Origin: Cyanocohniella sp. LLY
Lineage (GTDB): Bacteria; Cyanobacteriota; Cyanobacteriia; Cyanobacteriales; Nostocaceae
DNA: 33,078 bases
Reading direction: 5' to 3'
Assembly: GCA_022241785.1 (NCBI GenBank)
Contig: JAKOMP010000066.1
Location: forward strand, 4,213-37,290
Position 1 is the first letter of the stretch. Every line of letters starts with the position of its first letter. A program made the position numbers and the translations under genes. Positions 23,906-30,569 of this stretch are shown here, piece by piece. The notes under the pieces are model-generated. The model was not told where the DNA came from, made no database searches, and saw nothing but the letters and a program-made list of their open reading frames with translations.

Positions 23906-24715
23906 TTAATTGTCTTTAGCTCTTGATTGAATACGTTGCGCTTTTCGCCAGACTTGAGGAGTCATACCAAAGCTGATACGAAACTGGCGGAAGAAACATC
24001 CTGCATAACGATAGCCTACTGCTTCAGCAATTTGCTCAATTGACTGATTAGTTTCTAATAGTAAAGAACACGCTGCGGCCATGCGGCGTTTAGCAATCCA
24101 TTGATGTACAGTTTCTCCTGTTTGCCTTTTTATTAAGTCTGTTAAGTAAGCTGGCGAGTAACCAACTGCTTGAGCTACATCAGTTAGACCCACTGGTTTA
24201 TAATAATTTGCTTCAATAAACTCAAAGACTTCACGAAAATCAGGGTCAGCAGGTAAAAGTGTTTCCGAATTTACAGATTTGGCTTTTTCAGTACTCTCTG
24301 GCTGGAGATTTTGCTGAAACTCAGTAGCATACAACTGTTTTTGAGTTGCTTGTCTTTCTAGTCGAGCTGCGATCGCTCCCAATAGTTCCTCTACTGTAGA
24401 AGGCTTGGTAAGATAATCATCTGCTCCTAAATTCATGCCTAGACGAACCTCAGCCTTATGAATCTTGGCTGTCAAAAAAATGAAAGGAATCATTGCCATG
24501 TTACAATTCTGCCGTAGCTTGCTAAAAACACCGTAACCATCAAGTTCTGGCATAAGAATGTCGCAAATCACCAAATCTGGTAAATGTTCTTGTGCTTGCT
24601 GAACGCCTACAAGACCGTTTTCTGCACCAATAACATCAAACCCTTCTGCTTCTAGACTGTCTAGCAACATTTCTAGACTTACTGCTTCATCTTCGATGAC
24701 TAAAATTTTTGTCAT
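23906..24715 (-). CDS. Response regulator, REC plus AraC-type DNA-binding domain
   Basis: 269 residues. The receiver domain (1-120) has the acidic pair near Glu8-Asp9, phospho-acceptor Asp52 (LVICDILMPELDG), Thr82 (FLTA) and Lys104 (YLTKPS). After a linker of about 45 residues comes an AraC/XylS double helix-turn-helix (about 165-262), with GLTDVAQAVGYSPAYLTDL and SIEQIAEAVGYRYAGCFFRQ and the usual FGMTPQVWR end. It should bind DNA when phosphorylated. The histidine kinase gene lies 156 bases upstream on the same strand, so the two form a two-component pair. Targets are unknown, and nothing in the sequence ties it to the lanthipeptide promoters apart from proximity. Confidence 0.92.
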   Translation of the reverse strand: MTKILVIEDEAVSLEMLLDSLEAEGFDVIGAENGLVGVQQAQEHLPDLVICDILMPELDGYGVFSKLRQNCNMAMIPFIFLTAKIHKAEVRLGMNLGADDYLTKPSTVEELLGAIAARLERQATQKQLYATEFQQNLQPESTEKAKSVNSETLLPADPDFREVFEFIEANYYKPVGLTDVAQAVGYSPAYLTDLIKRQTGETVHQWIAKRRMAAACSLLLETNQSIEQIAEAVGYRYAGCFFRQFRISFGMTPQVWRKAQRIQSRAKDN

Positions 24716-24871
24716 TGTTTTTTAAATTATTAAGTTGCAGGCTCAAAATTTCTATTGCAGAGATTGTTATAGAACTTGAAGTTTCACACAACATCCAAAT
24801 GCTATGACAATCACTGTTTCAGTTGTCTCTGAGTGCTAAGATAACGTAATCATTAAGTCTGCTTTCACTAG

Positions 24872-25810
24872 TTAACATGGCAAAATTATTGTAAAAGTTG
24901 TACCTACACTAACTTCACTCGTTACAGTAATTTGACCATGATGCAGGTCTACAAGCTTTTGAACCAGTGCTAGTCCCAATCCATTACCTGGTATGTTACC
25001 AGTATTCCCACCTCGATAAAATGGTTCAAACAGCCGTGGTTGATCTGCGGCTGGAATGCCAATTCCACTATCCTTAATTTGGAAAATCATTTTTTTATCT
25101 TCAGACGAAAGTATGAGATCAACTGTTGAACCAACTGGAGAATACTTGATTGCATTTGACAGTAAATTCATTAAAATAGGCTGAAGCAATTTTTTATCTG
25201 CACAAACTTGTTCACAATCATCTTGACAAACAAAGGTAAATGAGTGGTGATTTTGACACAAATCTAATTCTGCTAATATATCTTGACAGAATTGAATTAG
25301 GTTAAAAGTTTCTGGTTCAAAGTTTAGCTTACCTACTTCTGCTTTATCCAGAGTGAGAAATTTATCCATTAAATATCTCATTTGTTCAATCGCTGTTTCT
25401 AGACGCTGCAAATACTGTAATTTTTTTTCTTCAGTCCAGTGATGACGATGGCGTTTCAGTAAACTAGTAGACAACGAAATGATGTTTAGAGGAATGCGGA
25501 ATTCATGAGAAGCCATAGAAATAAAGTACTCTCTATGTTCCGCAAGTTGTTTTTCTTGTTTTAGAGCTATTTCTGCCTGTTGGCGTAAAACTTTTTCATG
25601 GCACAATTGCTGATTAGTTTCCTGTAATTCAGCCATAAGCTGTTGTACTTTGCACTCTAATCTTTCCACAAGAGGCAGAGAAGCAGGAGGAAATATTGCA
25701 TCTGCTATGTCATCCATCTGCAATTTAGATAGACATGATTTATCTTTTAACGGCAATATGACTTGAAAATTGCGTTGCTGTAAAGTGCAGTTGCTTGAAA
25801 ACATACTCAA
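24872..25810 (-). CDS. Soluble histidine kinase
   Basis: 312 residues with no membrane segment and no recognisable sensor domain. The N-terminal ~95 residues end in a coiled coil (LECKVQQLMAELQETNQQL). The HisKA domain has His102 in SMASHEFRIPLNIIS, where the usual Thr of SHEFRTPL is Ile. That position normally helps the phosphatase reaction, so regulator dephosphorylation may be affected. The HATPase domain shows the N box (LLSNAIKYSPVG), G1 (DSGIGIP), F (LFEPFYRG) and G2 (GNGLGLALV). The likely partner is the REC-AraC regulator downstream. Lacking a sensor, it may respond through another protein that contacts its coiled coil. The start at 25810 is an ATG, and Met3 could also serve. Confidence 0.92.
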   Translation of the reverse strand: MSMFSSNCTLQQRNFQVILPLKDKSCLSKLQMDDIADAIFPPASLPLVERLECKVQQLMAELQETNQQLCHEKVLRQQAEIALKQEKQLAEHREYFISMASHEFRIPLNIISLSTSLLKRHRHHWTEEKKLQYLQRLETAIEQMRYLMDKFLTLDKAEVGKLNFEPETFNLIQFCQDILAELDLCQNHHSFTFVCQDDCEQVCADKKLLQPILMNLLSNAIKYSPVGSTVDLILSSEDKKMIFQIKDSGIGIPAADQPRLFEPFYRGGNTGNIPGNGLGLALVQKLVDLHHGQITVTSEVSVGTTFTIILPC

Positions 25811-25951
25811 AACCTTCCAAGTGTTAATCTAACTTTTAAAGGAACTGATACGTTGCTTTATATGTTTCTCTTGTTCAAGCGGCTTTTTTTACGCAATATC
25901 ACTGATATCTTTACATAACTTTATATATTTTAAAATTAATTTAAATTTTTC

Positions 25952-28771
25952 TTACAACCAATTGCCCACAAGAACATAAGGTGCCCAAAAATATGGGCGA
26001 TTTTCTTCAGCTAAAATTGCAAGTTGGGCGCGTTGCAAAGCTTGGGCTTTAGTTACCCCAGCATTCAACTGTCGGTATAATTCACCCATAAACTCGCTAG
26101 TAGATTCATCATCTATTGTCCACAAAGTTGCTAGCGTACTGCGTGCGCCCGCTCGCACCGCCACACCAGCTAATCCCAAAGCAGCTCGTTTGTCTCCCGT
26201 AGCAGTTTTACAGGCGCTCAGAACGAGTAATTCAATTGTTTCTGGTCGGCTTTCACCCCTAGTTCGTAGTAAATTATCTAACTCTCTAACCTTCAGTAGG
26301 TTATCCCATGTGAGAATATAAGTCTGTTCTAAATCTGAACTAAATTGCCCGTGAGTTGCTAAATGCACAATTGAAAAAGGAGTAGATTGAATTTGTTTTT
26401 GCAAATTAGTTTCAGTGAACTCTTGATTTAAGAGTTGTTTACTTTTTTTCACTTCAGACTGGATTTGTTTTAATTCCTGTGTCACATTTGAAAGTTCAGA
26501 AAAGGATTTACCTTCAATCAAACGTTCTTGTTCAACTCCAGCAACTAAAACATTGAGCTGCACGTTTTGTAAAGGTTGAGGAGCAACAAGTTGTAAACCA
26601 GGGGTCAAAGAAATAGCATACTTTTCTATTAGATACTTTTGCTGTTGTTTGTCGTAAAGAATCGACATTGGGATATTCCGCAAAGCACCATCTAGCACAA
26701 ACACTAGAGTCTTTATATTTTTGTTTGCTAAATTTGCTTCAGTTGGTCTAATTAACCAATCATATAACTGTTGTGAATGCTGCTTAACATCAGGCTCACG
26801 GCTAGCAACGGGTAAATCTTTCTGTAGTTGTTCTACAGTGTTTTCTAATACATCTTTAGATATTTTAGTAGTACTGCGGTAAATTGTATCTTGTCCTGGC
26901 AATCTAGTAATGATTTCTAGTCGGTTATCTAAAATAATCGGATAGATAACAGCTGTGGATTTTTCCTTCTCAAGTAATTTATCAAGGCCAACTCTTGGTA
27001 GTAAACAAGGTGAACGAAAGAAGTTATCTAATTCCGCTAGTTGGAGAGATTCAATTACCTGGCGGGCTTGCAGAAGATTGTCTGACTTTTGATTTGTATT
27101 TTCCTGAAGTTGCAACAGTAAATCAACGTACTGCCGATACACGGGTTCTATACTCTCACGAAAAGAAAATTGTACATCGGGATTAATTGCAACTAAATCA
27201 TTACGGAGAGACTTGAGGGCATTATATGCTCGACTGTAAGCTGCTGTTGCGTCTGGGATATTAGATTGCTTTTGCAGTATTCGTCCCATCTGCCAATGCC
27301 ATTGATAAGCAATGTCTTGAGCATCAATAGACTCAGCTTTCATTAAGGCTTGCTGCGTCAGGCTTTTGGCATCAGATAATTGTCCGGTTTGTTCGTACAG
27401 TTCAGCAAAAGTACCAAGGGCATAAGATTCGGTTCGTTCATCTTTTAAATTTTTAGCGACTTGCACAGCTTGCGCTAGCATTTGAGCAATATCTTTTGGC
27501 TGAACTTCGTTCTGGCTCATTTTGCTCAGACTTTGAGCAAAGTTAATCCGGGAGTTAACAGCCGTCCGACTTGGAGGTAAATTATCTATCTGAGATTGAA
27601 TTTGGGATAGTAATCCTTTTGCTGTACTAAATTCCTCTTGCTCTACTAATAGCCTTAATAGATTCAGTTGAGCCTGGAGGCGTACAGTAGATGTTGCAGA
27701 AGCAATCTGTACCGCCTGTTGATAGTATTGAATTGCCGTTTTAGTGTAATCATCGGCGCTATTCGAGTTACCCAAACTCACTTCAGCGTATATTTGAGCG
27801 CGGGCTGTATTACCTAAACTCAGTAAAGCATTACTTTGAGCGATCGCATCTCCTACTTTCTTAGCAACAGCATAACTTTCTGCTAAAATCTTCTGCGAAT
27901 CATTTAAATAACCCAAACTTCGCAGGACATTCCCTAAGCTATCTAATCCTGTGGCTTTGAGGGAAGAATCTGGTTTTTTTTGCAGAATTTCCTGTACCGA
28001 TATTAATGTTTTATGTGCTTGCAGATAATTTCCCAAAGCTTGCATTGCTTGGGCTTGATTAATGCGATTGCGAATTACTGATGATGTATCATCTAATTGT
28101 TGATAAATTTTAGCGGCTTCTTGCCAAGTACCCAATGCGGCTTCAGTTTGCCCTCTTGCTAATTGCAATCCACCTTGAACATCTAAAGCTTGGGTAAATA
28201 TTTGTGATGACTCTTGGGAAGGATCTGAATTTTTTAGAGTCTTTAATAGTTGAATACTTTGTGCGATCGCTTCGGTTGCTTCTTGCCATCGCCCCAGTTT
28301 TTGGTAGGCTAAGGAAAGATTGCTTAAAGCTATAGCTTTGTTTAATGTATCATGATTAGATTGAAATTCATTCGCTGCTTTTTTTAGAAGTTGTACTGCT
28401 TCTATAAACTGTCCTGCTTCATAAAGTGCTTCACTTTGTTGCACTAAGTTATAAGTTTCGGTTGCTTTAACAGCAGATGTTGTTGCGAAAACAGGAACCG
28501 AAAAGATGTTAAATTTTAGATGGTGAATCTGGGAGTTACTGCGTTGCGTTAGCTCTTTGCGTTGTAGCAATTGGTGAGACAGTGCAGTAGCAGTGTTTTC
28601 CGATTTAGGTAGTGGCGTTAGGCTATTGTTAACGACGTTGAGTGCTTCATTTGAAGAGCGTGATTTTGCCAACGCCGCCGTTAAATAATTAGATGAGTAA
28701 AAAAAATACGGCAAAAATATGCAGAGTAATGCAGTTAATAATGCTAGTAAAAAATGCTTGGCAAGTTTCAT
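25952..28771 (-). CDS. CHAT domain protein with TPR repeats, exported
   Basis: 939 residues from the ATG at 28771. An upstream TTG start at 28828 would add 19 residues, but the ATG begins directly at a signal-peptide-like or anchor sequence (MKLAKHFLLALLTALLCIFL). A tetratricopeptide array spans about 110-570 (for example ALSNLSLAYQKLGRWQEATE and ALGTFAELYEQTGQLSDAKS). The C-terminal CHAT caspase-like peptidase has the dyad His807 (VHLATHGQF) and Cys854 (VLSACKTATGD) and ends in the family's typical YFWAPYVLVGNWL. The start lies 34 bases after the FhaC/ShlB gene, so it belongs to the two-partner secretion operon. Its position suggests it processes, or is triggered by, the secreted exoprotein, but the substrate is unknown. 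Confidence 0.9.
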   Translation of the reverse strand: MKLAKHFLLALLTALLCIFLPYFFYSSNYLTAALAKSRSSNEALNVVNNSLTPLPKSENTATALSHQLLQRKELTQRSNSQIHHLKFNIFSVPVFATTSAVKATETYNLVQQSEALYEAGQFIEAVQLLKKAANEFQSNHDTLNKAIALSNLSLAYQKLGRWQEATEAIAQSIQLLKTLKNSDPSQESSQIFTQALDVQGGLQLARGQTEAALGTWQEAAKIYQQLDDTSSVIRNRINQAQAMQALGNYLQAHKTLISVQEILQKKPDSSLKATGLDSLGNVLRSLGYLNDSQKILAESYAVAKKVGDAIAQSNALLSLGNTARAQIYAEVSLGNSNSADDYTKTAIQYYQQAVQIASATSTVRLQAQLNLLRLLVEQEEFSTAKGLLSQIQSQIDNLPPSRTAVNSRINFAQSLSKMSQNEVQPKDIAQMLAQAVQVAKNLKDERTESYALGTFAELYEQTGQLSDAKSLTQQALMKAESIDAQDIAYQWHWQMGRILQKQSNIPDATAAYSRAYNALKSLRNDLVAINPDVQFSFRESIEPVYRQYVDLLLQLQENTNQKSDNLLQARQVIESLQLAELDNFFRSPCLLPRVGLDKLLEKEKSTAVIYPIILDNRLEIITRLPGQDTIYRSTTKISKDVLENTVEQLQKDLPVASREPDVKQHSQQLYDWLIRPTEANLANKNIKTLVFVLDGALRNIPMSILYDKQQQKYLIEKYAISLTPGLQLVAPQPLQNVQLNVLVAGVEQERLIEGKSFSELSNVTQELKQIQSEVKKSKQLLNQEFTETNLQKQIQSTPFSIVHLATHGQFSSDLEQTYILTWDNLLKVRELDNLLRTRGESRPETIELLVLSACKTATGDKRAALGLAGVAVRAGARSTLATLWTIDDESTSEFMGELYRQLNAGVTKAQALQRAQLAILAEENRPYFWAPYVLVGNWL

Positions 28772-28805
28772 ATTATTTAAATTGAGAAAAATCTTTGTAG
28801 TTCTT

Positions 28806-30569
28806 TTAAAACGGGTTATATTGTACAAAAAAATACAACCCGTTTTCTTGCCATGTGTTGCCTTGAGTATCTACGGAAACTAAAGGAATACCCCACTCAA
28901 TTGCAGCAGTAAAATTATTCCCCTGTAACCAACGCAAACCCAAGCCAACAGAAGCTAGCGTATTAGTATCATTTGCATCACCACTCGACGAATTATTCCA
29001 AGCAGTACCAACATCAACAAAGGGAGTAACTTGCAGAACTCCATCCCAATGGGGCACACGCAGAATCGGTAATCGCAATTCAGCAGAAGCAAGAGCGCCA
29101 TTATCTTTTAACAGAAAATCTTGACGATACCCCCGCACACTATTTATACCACCTGAACCAAACTGTTCTGAAGCTAAAAGCGTTGTAGAAGCAAGTTGCA
29201 CATCACCACGGATTAACAGTAGAGTATCAGGAGCTAACAGGCGTACCCATTGCGCTTGTCCTCGCCAAGAAAAAAAGCGGCTATCAGGTTCGGTATCATT
29301 AATTGTGGCATTGAATGCACCAATTCCCAAGCTCAATTGAGAACGAGCGGCAATTACTTCTTGGCTATTGCGGGAAGTCCAGTCTTGAAAGAATCGTAAA
29401 GCAGATACACGAGTATTTCCGTCTGCATTAGCTCCTGGTGAAAGTAGAGAAAGGGGAACATCCTGCTGTTCAAACACAGAAGAAGAAATATCACTGTCTC
29501 TGCGAGAAGCGGTGATTCCAAGGGCGAATTCTTGGCTTGGAGTTTGGACTAGCGGCTGGCGGAATGTGAGTTCGTAATTTTGGGAAGCTGATTCAATATC
29601 TAGTGCATTAAAAGGACGTTCAATGATACTAGCTGATGTAATGCCATAGCTAAAGGTGAGAGTACCATTACGGGGATTGAGGGGTAAGCTGTAGCTGGCA
29701 TCTATGGTATTACTACCGTCAGTATTACTATATGCTAACGATATACTATCTCCAAATCCGAATAAGTTAGCTTCGTTGAGTTGCAGTTGACGGCGGAAGC
29801 TACCAACACTAGGAGCGCGACCATTGTCCAATACGGTTTTTACATTAAATGAATCTGCCTCAGTTACCTGGATAGCCAGCAAACTAACACCAGTACGTGA
29901 ACCAGCAGACAGTTCAGCAGTTAAATTTTGAATTAAAGGATTGAGTTGTAATAGTTGCAAGGACTCTAGTAGACGTTTTTGATTTAAAGGAGTGGATGCA
30001 CCATTAGCTATACGACTGCGAATATAGTTAGGGTTGAGTCGCTTAGTCCCAGTTATCTGAATATCTTCTAATTTACCTTCTATTACCTGGATTTGGACAA
30101 CACCATCAGTGAGAGTTTGTTCAGGAATGTAAGCGCCAGACGTGACGTATCCCTCTTGAATATACAATTCAGTGATTTCGGAACGAGCTTCTAACAAGTC
30201 TGCAAATGTTATCGGCTTGTTTGTAAATTTAGCCAGCAAATCAGTCAATTTTTCTTGGCTGAATACCGTACTACCAATAAATTCAAACTGTTTAACAGTG
30301 AAGATTTGTGAGGTTTCTGGGAGTGTTTCATCTGGTGTCAGTGGTTGGGAGGGTTGGAGTAGTTCGGATGGAGGTGGAAGTTGCGGTGCTGGAGTGGGTG
30401 GTGTTGGTATTCTAGGTGAAGGTGGTTGGACATCTTGCGGTAATGGGAGTTGCGAAGGTAAGGGAGAATTGTTTTGAGGTATCTGCGCCTTGCTTGGTGT
30501 AGCTGTGATGCTATTGAACAACATGAGCAAGCAAGTTGCTGTAAAAGTCTGAGTAATTTTATCTACCAT
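28806..30569 (-). CDS. Two-partner secretion outer-membrane transporter, FhaC/ShlB family (TpsB)
   Basis: 587 residues from the ATG at 30569. The frame extends 19 residues further up, but this ATG starts a signal peptide (VDKITQTFTATCLLMLFNSI...SKAQ) and overlaps the 3' end of the exoprotein gene by 11 bases, as in coupled translation. A Pro-rich linker (about 33-75) is followed by two POTRA domains (QFEFIGSTVFSQEKLTDLL; DGVVQIQVIEGKLEDIQITG) and a 16-strand-type beta barrel with the conserved VRGYRQD element, ending in NGLYFFVQYNPF with a terminal Phe as expected for outer-membrane insertion. It should secrete the haemagglutinin-like protein encoded immediately upstream. Confidence 0.93.
   Translation of the reverse strand: MVDKITQTFTATCLLMLFNSITATPSKAQIPQNNSPLPSQLPLPQDVQPPSPRIPTPPTPAPQLPPPSELLQPSQPLTPDETLPETSQIFTVKQFEFIGSTVFSQEKLTDLLAKFTNKPITFADLLEARSEITELYIQEGYVTSGAYIPEQTLTDGVVQIQVIEGKLEDIQITGTKRLNPNYIRSRIANGASTPLNQKRLLESLQLLQLNPLIQNLTAELSAGSRTGVSLLAIQVTEADSFNVKTVLDNGRAPSVGSFRRQLQLNEANLFGFGDSISLAYSNTDGSNTIDASYSLPLNPRNGTLTFSYGITSASIIERPFNALDIESASQNYELTFRQPLVQTPSQEFALGITASRRDSDISSSVFEQQDVPLSLLSPGANADGNTRVSALRFFQDWTSRNSQEVIAARSQLSLGIGAFNATINDTEPDSRFFSWRGQAQWVRLLAPDTLLLIRGDVQLASTTLLASEQFGSGGINSVRGYRQDFLLKDNGALASAELRLPILRVPHWDGVLQVTPFVDVGTAWNNSSSGDANDTNTLASVGLGLRWLQGNNFTAAIEWGIPLVSVDTQGNTWQENGLYFFVQYNPF

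Noticed and set aside
25952-28771. CHAT protease as part of an antiphage or gasdermin-type death system
   Set aside because: There is no gasdermin or CRISPR effector nearby, the protein has an export or anchor signal, and it lies in a two-partner secretion operon.
28772-28828. Extended N-terminus of the CHAT protein from a TTG at 28828
   Set aside because: It would put 19 charged residues before a clear signal-peptide-like start at Met 28771 and overlap the transporter gene. The ATG at 28771 is preferred.
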